Part shown: positions 33,967 to 43,014 of the stretch, one piece after another | Layout of the letters: each line of letters opens with the position of its first letter | How positions within the stretch are numbered: position 1 is the stretch's first letter | NCBI GenBank assembly: GCA_019234295.1 | Contig: JAFALK010000028.1 | Coordinates: 1-64,000, forward strand | From: Roseateles sp. | GTDB lineage: Bacteria; Pseudomonadota; Gammaproteobacteria; Burkholderiales; Burkholderiaceae_C | DNA length: 64,000 nucleotides | Direction of reading: 5' to 3' | Made by a program: the position numbers and the translations under genes | Notes under the pieces: model-generated | Database searches by the model: none | What the model was told of the DNA's origin: nothing | Seen by the model: only the letters and a program-made list of their open reading frames with translations

Positions 33967-35760
33967 TTACTTGAAGAGCAGGAGTTGCTCGACGACGGGA
34001 CCCAGGGCCAGGGCCGGGACGTAGTTCAGCAGACCGACCAGCAGCACCGTGCCGATCAGCAGCACGATGAAGAGAGGGCCATGGGTGGGCAGGGTGCCGT
34101 TGCCAACCGGGATACGGGTCTTGGCGCCCAGGGAGCCGGCAATGGCCAGCACGGGCACGATGACGCCGAAGCGGCCGATCCACATCACGATGCCCAGCAA
34201 CACGTTGTAGAAGGGCGTGTTGGCCGAGAGCCCCGCGAAGGCCGAGCCGTTGTTGTTGCCCGCCGAGGTCAGCGCGTAGAGGATCTCGCTGAAGCCGTGG
34301 GCACCGGGGTTGGCGATGCCGGCCCGTCCGTCGGCCGCCAGCACCGCGATGGCCGTGCCGATCAGCACCACCAGGGGCGTGACGAGGATGGCCACCGAGA
34401 TCATCTTCATCTCGAAGGGCTCGACCTTCTTGCCCAGGTACTCGGGCGTGCGGCCGATCATCAGGCCGGCGATGAAGACCGCCAGCAGCGCAAAGATCAG
34501 CATGCCGTACAGGCCCGTGCCGACGCCGCCGAACACGACCTCGCCGAGCTGCATCATCACCAGGGGCACCAGACCGCCCAGCGGGGTCATGGAGTCGTGC
34601 ATGCCGTTCACGGCGCCGCAGGAGGCGGAGGTGGTGATGACGGCGAACAGCGAGCTCGTGGTGATGCCGAAGCGCGTCTCCTTGCCTTCCATATTGCCGC
34701 CGGCCTGCAGGGCGCTCATCTGCTGGTCGGCGCCAAGCTTGTCGAGCAGCGGATTGCCGGCCTGTTCGGCGGCGGTCGCGGCGATCACACCGGCCAGGAA
34801 GAGCGCGCTCATGGCGGCGATCACTGCCACGCCCTGGCGCCGGTCGCCGACCATCTGGCCGAAGCTGAAGCACAGCGCGGCCGGGATCAGGAAGATCGAC
34901 AGCATCTGCACGAAGTTGGCCAGCGGCGTGGGGTTCTCGTAAGGATGGGCCGAGTTGGCGTTGAAGAAGCCGCCGCCGTTGGTGCCCAGCATCTTGATCG
35001 CCTCCTGCGAGGCCACCGGACCCATGGGCAGCTGCTGCGTGGCCGTGGAGGCGTCCTCCGTCACCGGCTGGCCCTTGTCGTCCTTGAGCGGCTGGCCATC
35101 GGGGCCGAGCTTGGGATTTTGGAAGTGGTTGACCTCGAGCGTGGTGACATCCTTGTAGGCGTCGAAGTTCTGGATGGAGCCCTGCTGCACCAGGAAGATC
35201 GCCATCACGAAGGACAGCGGCAGCAGCACCCACAGCGTGATGCGGACCATGTCGGACCAGAAGTTGCCGACATGGCTGGAGAGCTTGCTCGAGAAGCCGC
35301 GAATCAGCGCGAACACCACGGCGATACCGGTGGCGGCCGAGAGGAAGTTCTGCACCGTCAGCGCCAGCATCTGGGTCAGGTAGCTCATCGCGGACTCGCC
35401 GCTGTAGCCCTGCCAGTTGGTGTTGGTGACGAAGCTGATGGCCGTGTTGAAGGCCGAGTCCGGTGTGATCGCGGCGAAGGCCTGCGGGTTCAGCGGCAGC
35501 AGGGCCTGCAGTCGCTGCAGCGCGTAGACCGCCAGCACGCCGACGAAGTTGAAGAACAGCAGGGCCAGCGCATAGCGCTTCCAGCCCATGCCTTCATCAG
35601 CATCGACACCGCACAGGCGCAGCAGCCCGCGCTCGGTGGCCTGCATCCAGCGCGGCAGGCGGCCGGTGGCAACGGCCGTGAGCCAGCGCGACAGCGGCCA
35701 GGCCAGCAGCATGAGCACGCCCATGTAGAGCGCGAGTTGAGTCCAGGCGAGGGTGCCCAT
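33967..35760 (-). CDS. kdpA: K(+)-transporting ATPase channel-like subunit KdpA
   Basis: 597 residues, about 40 longer than the E. coli protein, the excess lying in a polar loop near residues 185-225. It shows ten-helix SKT-type topology and the four selectivity-filter-like stretches: [42 protein letters not shown] and [12 protein letters not shown]. KdpA takes K+ from the periplasm and feeds KdpB through the intersubunit tunnel. It starts 3 bp after kdpF. Confidence 0.96.
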   Translation of the reverse strand: MGTLAWTQLALYMGVLMLLAWPLSRWLTAVATGRLPRWMQATERGLLRLCGVDADEGMGWKRYALALLFFNFVGVLAVYALQRLQALLPLNPQAFAAITPDSAFNTAISFVTNTNWQGYSGESAMSYLTQMLALTVQNFLSAATGIAVVFALIRGFSSKLSSHVGNFWSDMVRITLWVLLPLSFVMAIFLVQQGSIQNFDAYKDVTTLEVNHFQNPKLGPDGQPLKDDKGQPVTEDASTATQQLPMGPVASQEAIKMLGTNGGGFFNANSAHPYENPTPLANFVQMLSIFLIPAALCFSFGQMVGDRRQGVAVIAAMSALFLAGVIAATAAEQAGNPLLDKLGADQQMSALQAGGNMEGKETRFGITTSSLFAVITTSASCGAVNGMHDSMTPLGGLVPLVMMQLGEVVFGGVGTGLYGMLIFALLAVFIAGLMIGRTPEYLGKKVEPFEMKMISVAILVTPLVVLIGTAIAVLAADGRAGIANPGAHGFSEILYALTSAGNNNGSAFAGLSANTPFYNVLLGIVMWIGRFGVIVPVLAIAGSLGAKTRIPVGNGTLPTHGPLFIVLLIGTVLLVGLLNYVPALALGPVVEQLLLFK

Positions 35761-35763
35761 GAT

Positions 35764-35859
35764 TCAGAGCTCCTCGGCGCGCCACAGCGCGACCAGCAAG
35801 TAGACGAAGAGACCCACCGTGACGAGACCGGCGATCCAGTAGACGGCGACGTTTGTCAT
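35764..35859 (-). CDS. kdpF: K(+)-transporting ATPase small subunit KdpF
   Basis: A 31-residue single-helix peptide (MTNVAVYWIAGLVTVGLFVY followed by LLVALWRAEEL). KdpF binds between KdpA and KdpB and acts as a lipid-like stabiliser. The start overlaps the stop of an upstream 30-residue membrane peptide gene (ATGA) and the stop lies 3 bp before kdpA, so translation is coupled. Too small for default gene calling. Confidence 0.9.
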   Translation of the reverse strand: MTNVAVYWIAGLVTVGLFVYLLVALWRAEEL

Positions 35860-35948
35860 TGCTCGCCCCTCAGACGGGCGCTGGCCAAGGCCAGCCCTGC
35901 GATAAGGGCAAACAGGAGGGCGGCAAGGCCCAGGTACAGCCAGTCCAT
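35856..35948 (-). CDS. 30-residue single-helix membrane microprotein upstream of kdpF
   Basis: Short frame MDWLYLGLAALLFALIAGLA then LASARLRGEQ, coded at 35948-35856. It has one hydrophobic helix (residues 3-23) and a basic C-terminal tail. Its TGA overlaps the kdpF ATG by 4 bp, and it sits first in the kdp transcription unit after the promoter region. ATG 35948 is preceded by GGAGAG. A short peptide of this kind before kdpF is, to my knowledge, frequent in Burkholderiales but unnamed; it may be a second KdpF-like stabiliser or a leader peptide. Function is inference. Confidence 0.65.
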   Translation of the reverse strand: MDWLYLGLAALLFALIAGLALASARLRGEQ

Positions 35949-36032
35949 GGCTTCTCTCCAATGCGCACGTTGCGATGGACGCAGCTTAGCGATCCGTGTC
36001 TCAACTTGTTGTCGAGAGGCGAGTTCGGCGTA

Positions 36033-36061
36033 TCAAGAAGTTGTCAAGACTCAAGAAGTTG
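36033..36061 (-). promoter_or_regulatory. Direct repeats upstream of the kdp operon, candidate KdpE site
   Basis: TCAAGAAGTTG occurs at 36033-36043 and 36051-36061, an 18-bp period, about 85-113 bp upstream of the first kdp ORF, with a related CAACTTGTTGTCGAG at 36002-36016. OmpR-type regulators bind direct repeats, so this is a candidate KdpE operator. A TTGACA lies on the minus strand within it, but no good -10 element was found at the right distance. Confidence 0.35.
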
Positions 36062-36088
36062 CGAAGACGACCACCCCACGCCTCCCGA

Positions 36089-36952
36089 TCAGAGTGCCGT
36101 TGCCGGGCCCGGACTCTCGATGGCCTTGTCGATGCGCGCCATGTCTTGCCGGCTGACGTCGTGGCTGCAAAGCAAGTAGCGGAACTCCTGCGCCGGGACG
36201 TCGGGGAAGCGCACGATCTTGAAGTCGCGCATGGACAAGCCGGCCGAGCCGACGAAGATGCCGGCCTCCGCCTCGGTGGTGATGATGACGTCGGCGCGGT
36301 CGGCCTTTAGCATGCGGACCATCTGTGGCACCTCGAGCGCCACCCGCTGGATCTGCTCTCCCGGCATGTGGGCGATCAGCCCGTCCATGTAGGAACCCTG
36401 GGAGAAGTTCTGCTTCAACAGCAGCCGCAGCTGCGGCTTGGCGAAGAAAGCACGGGCCGTGGTGCCCGCCGGCACCGGGAAGTCGCTGCGCACAAGGGCG
36501 ATCAGGGGCTTGTCGCGGATCATCGCCTGGCTCATCAGGAAGTCCGCGCGACGTTGCGGCGTGCCGTACCAGCCCGGCGAGCAAGCCGGGCCCTTCTCGC
36601 TGCGCAGCGTCTGCAAGATGCGGTTGGCGGGCATCGGGAGCCACTCGAAGCGCAGGCCGGCGCGGCGCAAGGTCGCCTCGGCGTTGTCGGCGATCTCGCC
36701 TTGGACATGTCCGTGCTCGTCGGTGTAGTGAAAGGGCGGCCTCTCGTAGTAGTAGAGGCGCAGCACGGGCTCGCCCGACGCGCTGGCGCAGCCGCCGAGC
36801 CCCGGCATCAACAAGGGGGCCACGAGCGTGGCTTTCAAAGCCGCTCTCAGGGCGGCTCTCAGGGCGGCTCTCAGGGCCGCTCTCCGGGTCGCTCTCAGGT
36901 CGGCTCGCGGGCCGGCGACTCTCTGATCACGGCCGCGGTGTTGCTCATTCAT
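36089..36952 (-). CDS. Lipoprotein of the type 2 periplasmic-binding (SBP_bac_3-like) fold
   Basis: 287 residues. ATG 36952 has GAGG six bases upstream; a GTG 12 bases earlier is an alternative. The N-terminus is strongly basic with a Arg-Ala-Ala-Leu repeat coded by a 12-bp tandem repeat, then a hydrophobic stretch and lipobox LGGC (Cys near residue 55). The mature part resembles extracellular solute-binding proteins (LYYYERPPFHYTDEHGHVQG, EATLRRAGLRFEWLPMPANR, GWYGTPQRRADFLMS). No ABC permease is adjacent, so it may be a sensor partner rather than a transporter subunit. A CTTATC-N4-CGCG box lies 95 bp upstream, linking it to the AraC-controlled island. Confidence 0.75.
   Translation of the reverse strand: MNEQHRGRDQRVAGPRADLRATRRAALRAALRAALRAALKATLVAPLLMPGLGGCASASGEPVLRLYYYERPPFHYTDEHGHVQGEIADNAEATLRRAGLRFEWLPMPANRILQTLRSEKGPACSPGWYGTPQRRADFLMSQAMIRDKPLIALVRSDFPVPAGTTARAFFAKPQLRLLLKQNFSQGSYMDGLIAHMPGEQIQRVALEVPQMVRMLKADRADVIITTEAEAGIFVGSAGLSMRDFKIVRFPDVPAQEFRYLLCSHDVSRQDMARIDKAIESPGPATAL
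36843..36902 (-). repeat. 12-bp tandem repeat (gctctcagggcg, ~5 copies) in a signal region
   Basis: Two perfect and three drifting copies of the 12-mer code for Arg-Ala-Ala-Leu repeats just before the hydrophobic part of the lipoprotein signal. Copy change keeps frame and alters the length of the basic n-region. Confidence 0.85.
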
Positions 36953-37046
36953 CTCGATCCTCACCTGTCCGGTTTACCGGCTGTTGTCGCTGGTGCCGCG
37001 ATTCTGGGCATTCCAGCCGTGAGGGCTTGCCATTTCAGGCCTGGCG

Positions 37047-37062
37047 CTTATCGAAACGCGAC
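37047..37062 (-). promoter_or_regulatory. CTTATC-N4-CGCG box, copy 1 (upstream of the binding lipoprotein)
   Basis: CTTATC (37047-37052), GAAA, CGCGAC (37057-37062). The near edge is 95 bp upstream of the minus-strand ATG at 36952. Read toward that gene it is GTCGCG-N4-GATAAG followed by CGCCAG. Two further copies occur at 43980 and 50773 at similar distances from minus-strand starts. Confidence 0.5.
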
Positions 37063-37122
37063 CCACGCCTCGGTCAGAGCGGCATGGCGTGCAGAACCAC
37101 CGCCTGGAGCCCTGCAGCCTGC

Positions 37123-38136
37123 CTAGCCTTTGCGCGCCTGCGACAGCTCCGCGCGCTTGGCGCTTGCGGTCATGCCGAACTCGGTCCGATGCCAGCGTGA
37201 GTACGCACTGAGCCCTGAGAAGCCCAGCAGCACGGCCACCTCGGCCAGCGTACGCTTGGTCTGCGCGAGATAGCGCTGCGAGAGCTCGGTGCGCGTCTCG
37301 TTCACGATGCCGGAGAAGCTCAGCGCTTGCTCGCCCAGCTGCCGGTGGATGGTGCGCCGGTTGAGGCTCAGGTGCCGGGCGACGTAGTCGATGCTGCAGC
37401 GTCCGGTGGGCAGCAGCAGCAGCACGAGGTGCCTGACCTCGCGCTCTATCGGGCGGTCCACCGATTTCAGCAGCGGCTCCAGCTGCCGCCGGGCATAGGC
37501 CGCCATCACCGGGTCCGATGCGGCGATCGGCGTGTCCAGATCGCTGCTCTTGCAGACGATGCCATCGAACTCGCAGCCGAACTCCAGCGTCGGGCCGAAG
37601 ATGTGGCGGTGCAGGCTCAGGTCCACCGGACTCTGGTGCACGAAGCACACCCGGCGCGGCAACCAGTCCTGGGGCATGTAGATGCGCAGCACACGGATGA
37701 TCGCGCCCAGCGACAACTCCGCGGACTGGCGCATGGGCAACTGCCCCTTGATGATCAGGTCCTGCCGGATCGTGCTCAGCGTACCCGAGGTCTCCAGGCG
37801 CAGCATCAGCGCCTCGTTGTGCAGGCCCATGTACCGGATCAGGATCTCCAGCATCTGCCGGACCGTCGGCGCGTCGCGGGCCAGCAGGCCCAGCTGGCCC
37901 AGGATGGAGAGGCGGCGCGACTCGGCCATGCGCAGGCCAAAGTTTTCCTTGCCCGACAGGGCCGCGGACTGCTCCAGCAGCTGCAGCGTCGCCAGTGCCG
38001 GGATCTTCAGGTCGCTCTCGACCAGGCAGGCCTGGCTCAGGCCCGCGGACCGCACCATCTCATAGGGATCCAGCCCCACGCTGCGGGCGATCTCAATGTA
38101 GTTGGAGAGGACGGCGCTGCGCAGAAGCTCGGGCAT
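37123..38136 (-). CDS. AraC family transcriptional regulator with arabinose-binding-like N-domain, copy 1
   Basis: 337 residues. The N-terminal ~180 residues match the Arabinose_bd domain (OruR-like; MPELLRSAVLSNYIEIARSV, FGLRMAESRRLSILGQLGLL), and the C-terminus is an AraC HTH pair (SIDYVARHLSLNRRTIHRQL, LAEVAVLLGFSGLSAYSRWHR). Such regulators usually sense acids or fatty-acid-like ligands and activate neighbouring catabolic genes. It is divergent from the DUF1302 channel gene at 38.2 kb with 110 bp between. A clear paralogue sits at 44.0 kb. ATG 38136 aligns with the start of the paralogue; upstream starts at 38190 are less likely. Confidence 0.88.
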   Translation of the reverse strand: MPELLRSAVLSNYIEIARSVGLDPYEMVRSAGLSQACLVESDLKIPALATLQLLEQSAALSGKENFGLRMAESRRLSILGQLGLLARDAPTVRQMLEILIRYMGLHNEALMLRLETSGTLSTIRQDLIIKGQLPMRQSAELSLGAIIRVLRIYMPQDWLPRRVCFVHQSPVDLSLHRHIFGPTLEFGCEFDGIVCKSSDLDTPIAASDPVMAAYARRQLEPLLKSVDRPIEREVRHLVLLLLPTGRCSIDYVARHLSLNRRTIHRQLGEQALSFSGIVNETRTELSQRYLAQTKRTLAEVAVLLGFSGLSAYSRWHRTEFGMTASAKRAELSQARKG

Positions 38137-38246
38137 GAGGGTTTCAACCAGTCTGTCCCGAAATGTTAAATGTGCGCCCCGCAATGTCAATCGCGACGAG
38201 GCCCGGATCCGAACAATCCGCCCATCACAACAGACGGACGACTCTC

Positions 38247-40136
38247 TTGAATCACTTCAATCTCGCCCTGACCGCCGCGCTTGTTTCTGCCGCGCTGCCG
38301 GCCCTGGCCGCCGACTTCAAGCCGGTGGACGGCGTGACCGCCAGCGTCAGCGGCACGGCCACTCTGGCCACGATGATCCGCATGGAGGATCCCAGTGCCA
38401 GCGACTACGCCTTGATCCCCTCCACCAAGGTCGCCGGCGCCACGCCCGGCCAGCTGATCGGCCAGACCGGCGGCGCTGACCTGAACTTCGCCAATCATCA
38501 TGCCGTCAGCACCGTGCTCAAGGCCGTGGTGGACCTTGACGTGCATGGCCAGAACCTCGGCCTCTTCGTGCGCGGCAGCGCCTGGCACGATTTCGTCCTA
38601 GGCCATGACGACGCGGCTTACGGCAACTACCCCAACGGCTACAAGACCGGCACGCCGCTGTCGGACGCTGGATTTACCCCCGAGGCGAAATTCAGCAATG
38701 CAATGCTTCGCGATGCCTTTGTGTACGGCAGGTTCGAAAACGCCGAAACGCAGCTCAAGGGCGAAGCGCGGCTGGGACGCCAGGTGCTGAACTGGGGCGT
38801 GTCCCAGTTCTTCAACGGCGGTATTGGCATGGCGACCAACCCCTACGATCTGGCCTCGCAAATGCGGCCCGGCGCGCTACCGCAGGAATCCCGTCTGCCT
38901 TTGGGGATGTTCAGCGTCAAGCTGGATCTGGGCAAGGCCTGGGGCCTGGATGCCTTCGTGCCCTACGAGTCGCGCGCCAGCAGCCTGCCGGGATGCGGCA
39001 CTTTCTTCGACACGGCCAGCATCAGCCAGCCGGGCTGCAATCTCGCGGGTGCCGTCGGTGCGCCGATTGCCGGCACGCCGCTGAACACCATGAACTCGCT
39101 GACCGAGCAGGTCGTCCTCACCAGCGGCTTCTACGTGCATCGCAGCGCCGACGTCCTGCCCAGCGGCATCGACGGCCAGTTCGGCCTGTCCCTGCGCTAC
39201 TTGGCCGCGGGCCTGGGCACGGAGTTCAAGGGCTATCTGAGCCGCACCACCCATCCGCTGCCCAACATCTACCGGGTCACCGTCGAGAACGTCAACGGCG
39301 GCACGCTGCCCGCGGGCCTGGCCGGCGGTCTGGCGCGGCTCACCAATCCCAATGGCCTGAGGTACAGCCTGGTCTACCCCGAGGGAGTCCGCATGGCCGG
39401 CCTCAGCTTCGACACCCGCTTGGATGCCGGCTTGCGCGTGTTCGGCGAAATGGCCTACCGCGCCAACCAGCCCCTGGCCATGGGCGGCACCGATCTGCTG
39501 ACCGCCTCGCTGCTGCGCGCCCCGACTTCGCTGCTGGCCCTGAACCGCAACTACCTGGCCACGCCGGCCGGTGCTGCCTTCGACGGCGACGACCGCCATC
39601 CGGTCACCACCGCGAACCTGGGCTTCAACAAGGTGTTCGCCAAGGTCCTGGGCGCCGAGCGCATCGTCGTGGCGGCGGAGGCCGGCTACAGCCATGTGGG
39701 CGAGCTGCCCCCGACCACGCAGATGCGCTATGGCCGCGGCTTGGCCTTCGGCGCCGCGCCCTATCTGGTCAAGGGAACGCTGACGCCTTGCGCCGAGACC
39801 GCCCCGGGGCTCAACGGCGTGCCGGGCAAGACCTGCACCTCGGACGGCTTCGTGAGCGAAACAGCCTGGGGCCTGCGCGGCCGCGTGGCGGCCACCTATG
39901 CCAGTGCTTGGCTGGGCGCCGCGCTGACGCCGTCGCTGACGGTTGCCAAGGACATCCAGGGCTACTCCTACGACGGCACCTTCTCCGAAGGCCGCCTGAT
40001 GGCCCGCATGGGCTTGCGCGCCGACTGGGGCAAGGCCTATTACGGCGAAATTGCCTACACACATTTCGGCGGCGGGAAATACAACCTGCTGGCTGATCGC
40101 AGCAATCTGGCCCTGGCCGCCGGTCTCAATTTCTGA
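38247..40136 (+). CDS. DUF1302 outer-membrane channel-like protein, island copy 1
   Basis: About 629 residues from the proposed TTG start, which directly opens the signal peptide (LNHFNLALTAALVSAALPALAA); in-frame ATGs at 38163 and 38184 would put 20-28 polar residues before it. Long beta-strand-rich barrel ending AAGLNF with C-terminal Phe. It shares landmarks with the protein at 51 kb: IPST-x-V-x-GATPG, GQTGG-x-[20 protein letters not shown], and the final YNLLADRSN-x-AL. Probably an outer-membrane channel for an organic acid or hydrophobic substrate. It leads a run of four plus-strand genes (CMD, BKACE, MFS) and is divergent from its likely AraC regulator. Confidence 0.82.
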   Translation: MNHFNLALTAALVSAALPALAADFKPVDGVTASVSGTATLATMIRMEDPSASDYALIPSTKVAGATPGQLIGQTGGADLNFANHHAVSTVLKAVVDLDVHGQNLGLFVRGSAWHDFVLGHDDAAYGNYPNGYKTGTPLSDAGFTPEAKFSNAMLRDAFVYGRFENAETQLKGEARLGRQVLNWGVSQFFNGGIGMATNPYDLASQMRPGALPQESRLPLGMFSVKLDLGKAWGLDAFVPYESRASSLPGCGTFFDTASISQPGCNLAGAVGAPIAGTPLNTMNSLTEQVVLTSGFYVHRSADVLPSGIDGQFGLSLRYLAAGLGTEFKGYLSRTTHPLPNIYRVTVENVNGGTLPAGLAGGLARLTNPNGLRYSLVYPEGVRMAGLSFDTRLDAGLRVFGEMAYRANQPLAMGGTDLLTASLLRAPTSLLALNRNYLATPAGAAFDGDDRHPVTTANLGFNKVFAKVLGAERIVVAAEAGYSHVGELPPTTQMRYGRGLAFGAAPYLVKGTLTPCAETAPGLNGVPGKTCTSDGFVSETAWGLRGRVAATYASAWLGAALTPSLTVAKDIQGYSYDGTFSEGRLMARMGLRADWGKAYYGEIAYTHFGGGKYNLLADRSNLALAAGLNF

Positions 40137-40161
40137 AGCGCCCACACGATCAGGAGCCGAG

Positions 40162-40575
40162 ATGAAAGACACGAACCGCACGCCCAGCGCCACGCCCCTG
40201 TGCGATCAGTTGCGCAGCGCGAACCAGTGGAACGCCAACTGGACACCCTTCGCAGAACTCGATCCGGAATGGACCGAGCGCTTCATGGCCATGGCGCTCA
40301 AGCCCGTGCTGGCCGGCGTGCTCGATCCCAAGACCGTCGAGTTCCTCGCCATTGCCGTGGACGCTGCCTGCACCCATATGTACGCGCCCGGCGTGCGCCG
40401 CCACATCCGCAAGGCGCTGGAGCTCGGCGCCACGCGCGAAGAGATCCTGGCCGTGCTGCAGCTCACCAGCGTGCTGGGCATTCACAGCATGAGCCTCGGT
40501 GCGCCCATCCTGCAAGAGGAGCTGGCAGCCGCCCAGGTCCGCTCGCGCGGCCACGCCGAAACTCCCGCCCCCTGA
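40162..40575 (+). CDS. Carboxymuconolactone decarboxylase family (AhpD-like) protein
   Basis: 137 residues. The core fits the CMD family: TVEFLAIAVDAACTHMYAP, RHIRKALELGATREEILAVLQLTSVLGIHSM. A single Cys (ACTH) stands where AhpD peroxidases have CxxC, so thiol peroxidase chemistry is unlikely; a decarboxylase/hydrolase-like or ring-opening role is possible but unproven. CAGGAG precedes ATG 40162. It is 25 bp after the channel gene and 36 bp before BKACE copy 2, implying one operon. Confidence 0.82.
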   Translation: MKDTNRTPSATPLCDQLRSANQWNANWTPFAELDPEWTERFMAMALKPVLAGVLDPKTVEFLAIAVDAACTHMYAPGVRRHIRKALELGATREEILAVLQLTSVLGIHSMSLGAPILQEELAAAQVRSRGHAETPAP

Positions 40576-40611
40576 ACGCGGCCCCGTCTGCAAACCTCAA
40601 AGGAACGCATC

Positions 40612-41667
40612 ATGCAATTTCTTGACGACTCCCTGCTGCCCGAGAACCAGCAACCCCTGGTCATCCAGGTGGCACCCTTCGGCCCCCAATTCCTGCCGCG
40701 CGATTCGGACGACATCGCCGTCACCATGGACCAGCAGATCCAGAAGGCGGTCGATTGCTACAACGCCGGCGCCACCGTGCTGCACGTGCACGTACGCGAG
40801 GAAGACGGCACCGGATCCAAGCGGCTGAGCAAGTTCAACGAATGCCTGGCGCGCCTGCGCGAGGCCGTGCCCGAGATGGTGCTGCAAGTGGGCGGCTCCA
40901 TCTCCTTCGCGCCGGAGGGCGAGGGCGCCCAAGCCAAGTGGCTGGGCGACGACACGCGCCACATGCTGGCCGAACTCGCGCCCAAGCCCGACCAGGTGAC
41001 GATCGCCATCAACACCAACCAGATGAACGTCACGGAGCTGCTCACGCCTGAGGACTGCGGCAAGACCTCTCTGGGCGAGCCGGCGTACTTCGCGGCCTAC
41101 AAGGAAATGACGATTCCCTCCGGCCCGGCCTTCGTGGAAGAGCACCTGAAGCGCCTGCAGGCGGCCGGCATCCAGCCGCACTTCATGCTGGGCGACGTCG
41201 GCCAGCTCGAGACCGTGGAGCGCTACATCCGGCGCGGCCACTACATGGGGCCCGTGGTGCTGAACTGGGTCGCCATCGGCGGCGGCGCCGACGGCCCTAA
41301 CCCGCGCAACATGATGGAATTCATCAACCGCTGCCCGGAAGGTGCCGTGCTGTCCGTCGAATCCCTGATGCGCCATTGCCTGCCCCTGAACACCATGGCG
41401 ATCGCCATGGGCCTGCATGTGCGTTGCGGCATCGAAGACAACCTGTGGGGCCGCAAGGGCGAGCTGATGAGTTCGGTCCAGCAGGTCGAGCAGCTGGTCC
41501 GTATCTCGCGCGAACTGCACCGGGACGTGGCCACGGGCGCACAGGCCCGGCAGATCTACAAGATCGGCGAGCACTACCAAAGCGTGGACGAGACCCTGGC
41601 CAAGGTGGGCTACGCGCCAAACCGCAAGGCGGGCGAGCGCGGCATGCCGCTGCGCGTTGCCGCCTGA
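40612..41667 (+). CDS. BKACE family beta-keto acid cleavage enzyme (DUF849), copy 2
   Basis: 351 residues. Zinc motif His58/His60 (VLHVHVRE), Glu in RCGIEDNLW, with QVGGSISF and NWVAIGGG as in copy 1. Over most of the length it can be aligned to copy 1 without gaps, yet residues ~127-150 and ~175-190 differ (here TELLTPEDCGKTSLGEPA), consistent with a different substrate. It would convert a beta-keto acid and acetyl-CoA to acetoacetate and a new CoA ester. It lies between CMD and an MFS carrier in the AraC-linked operon. AAAGGA precedes the ATG. Confidence 0.88.
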   Translation: MQFLDDSLLPENQQPLVIQVAPFGPQFLPRDSDDIAVTMDQQIQKAVDCYNAGATVLHVHVREEDGTGSKRLSKFNECLARLREAVPEMVLQVGGSISFAPEGEGAQAKWLGDDTRHMLAELAPKPDQVTIAINTNQMNVTELLTPEDCGKTSLGEPAYFAAYKEMTIPSGPAFVEEHLKRLQAAGIQPHFMLGDVGQLETVERYIRRGHYMGPVVLNWVAIGGGADGPNPRNMMEFINRCPEGAVLSVESLMRHCLPLNTMAIAMGLHVRCGIEDNLWGRKGELMSSVQQVEQLVRISRELHRDVATGAQARQIYKIGEHYQSVDETLAKVGYAPNRKAGERGMPLRVAA

Positions 41668-41695
41668 TCGTCGAAGAGAAAGTGCAGAGGCGGCC

Positions 41696-43000
41696 ATGCA
41701 GTGGAAGAACAAGCCCTCGGCGATCCTGATCGGACTACTGCTGATCCATGTGATCGCGCACATCGATCGCAACATGCTGCTGAGCTTCTCACCACAAATC
41801 ACGAAGGAGCTGGGCCTGAACAACCAGCAGTACGGCTTCCTGACCGGCGCCGTCTGGGTGTTGAGTTTCGGGCTCATGGCGCTCTTCATGGGCTCGCTGG
41901 CGGACCGCTTCAGCCGCACCCGCGTGATGGCATTCGGCGTGCTCGTCTGGAGCGCCTGCACCGCCGCCTCGGGCTATGCGCACAACTTCGAGCAGATGGT
42001 GGCAGCGCGTTTCCTCGTCGCCACGGGCGAGGCGGCGCTGGTGCCGGCCGCCATCTCGCTGCTGAGCGAGCTGTTCACGGCGCAGCGGCGCAGCACGGCG
42101 GTGGGCGTGTTCTTCATCGGCATCCCGCTGGGCATCGGCCTGGCCTTCGTGATCGCGGGCACACTGGGCACGACACTGGGCTGGCGCCACACCTTCCTCG
42201 CCCTGGGCACGGTGGGCGCGCTCATCACGCTGCCTCTGGTGTGGCTCGAGGACGAGCGCGCGGGGGCAGAAAGTGCTGAGCGCGGTGCACATTTTGTCCT
42301 GCAGGTACGTGCGGTGTGGGCAGCCTTGCAGGGCAGCCGCCCGCTGCGCCAGACCATCATCGGCTTCGTGCTGGTGCACTTCGCCTTCGCCGGCCTGAGC
42401 TTCGTGCAGCTGTGGCTGGTGCGCGAGCGCAGCATGGACGGCGCAAGCATGGCCAGGCAGATGGGCGCCCTGCAGATCCTGTTCGGCACGCTAGGGGCGG
42501 TGCTCGGTGGCGTCGCCAGCGACCGCCTCTCACGGCGCTTCGCAGGCGGCCACGCCACGGTGCTGGCCTTGATGGTGCTCGTCTGCGCGCCGCTGATGCT
42601 GGCCTATCGCTTTGCGCCCCCGGGCTCGGCGCTGTTCTACGTCGGCATGTGTGCAGGCTTCTTCCTGCCGCTGGCCTGCTACGGCCCCTCCAACGCCTTG
42701 ATCCAGGCGCTCACGCCGACCAGCATGCGCTCCACCATCACGGGCGCCACGATGATGCTGATCAACGTGCTCGCCATCGCGCTGGGCAACCTGGCCGTGG
42801 GCGCGCTCAGCGACCGGCTCGCCGCTGGCGGCTCCGCCGCGGCCTTGAGCACCGCTCTCGTCGCTACCGATGTGCTCGTGGGCCTGGCCCTGTGGTTCTA
42901 CTGGCGCGCCGCCAACGCCAACGCCAGCGCTGCCCTGCCCCTGGACGCAGGCCCTGCGCGCCTTGCGTCGATCAATAGGTCATCAGTAGGTCATCAGTAG
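41696..43000 (+). CDS. MFS transporter (organic-anion type), copy 1
   Basis: 434 residues with twelve predicted helices. Signature A GSLADRFSRTRVM follows helix 2 and helix 4 has ARFLVATGEAALVPA, as in the anion:cation/aromatic acid-type carriers. It should import (or export) the organic acid handled by the upstream BKACE operon. The last codons, coding Arg-Ser-Ser-Val-Gly-His-Gln, and the stop TAG lie inside an 11-bp tandem repeat shared with the end of the convergent dioxygenase gene, leaving only 4 bp between the two stops. Confidence 0.87.
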   Translation: MQWKNKPSAILIGLLLIHVIAHIDRNMLLSFSPQITKELGLNNQQYGFLTGAVWVLSFGLMALFMGSLADRFSRTRVMAFGVLVWSACTAASGYAHNFEQMVAARFLVATGEAALVPAAISLLSELFTAQRRSTAVGVFFIGIPLGIGLAFVIAGTLGTTLGWRHTFLALGTVGALITLPLVWLEDERAGAESAERGAHFVLQVRAVWAALQGSRPLRQTIIGFVLVHFAFAGLSFVQLWLVRERSMDGASMARQMGALQILFGTLGAVLGGVASDRLSRRFAGGHATVLALMVLVCAPLMLAYRFAPPGSALFYVGMCAGFFLPLACYGPSNALIQALTPTSMRSTITGATMMLINVLAIALGNLAVGALSDRLAAGGSAAALSTALVATDVLVGLALWFYWRAANANASAALPLDAGPARLASINRSSVGHQ

Positions 43001-43014
43001 GTCATCAGTAGGTC
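42977..43014. repeat. 11-bp tandem repeat (aggtcatcagt x3.5) over two convergent stop codons
   Basis: Perfect copies at 42977-42987, 42988-42998 and 42999-43009 plus aggtc. It contains the TAG of the MFS gene and the TGA of the dioxygenase gene. Eleven is not a multiple of three, so copy change would alter the MFS C-terminus, while each unit restores a stop for the dioxygenase. Confidence 0.92.

Noticed and set aside
36030-36070. Sigma-70 promoter for kdp based on TTGACA on the minus strand
   Set aside because: No acceptable -10 hexamer occurs 15-19 bp downstream. Only the direct repeats are reported as a candidate site.
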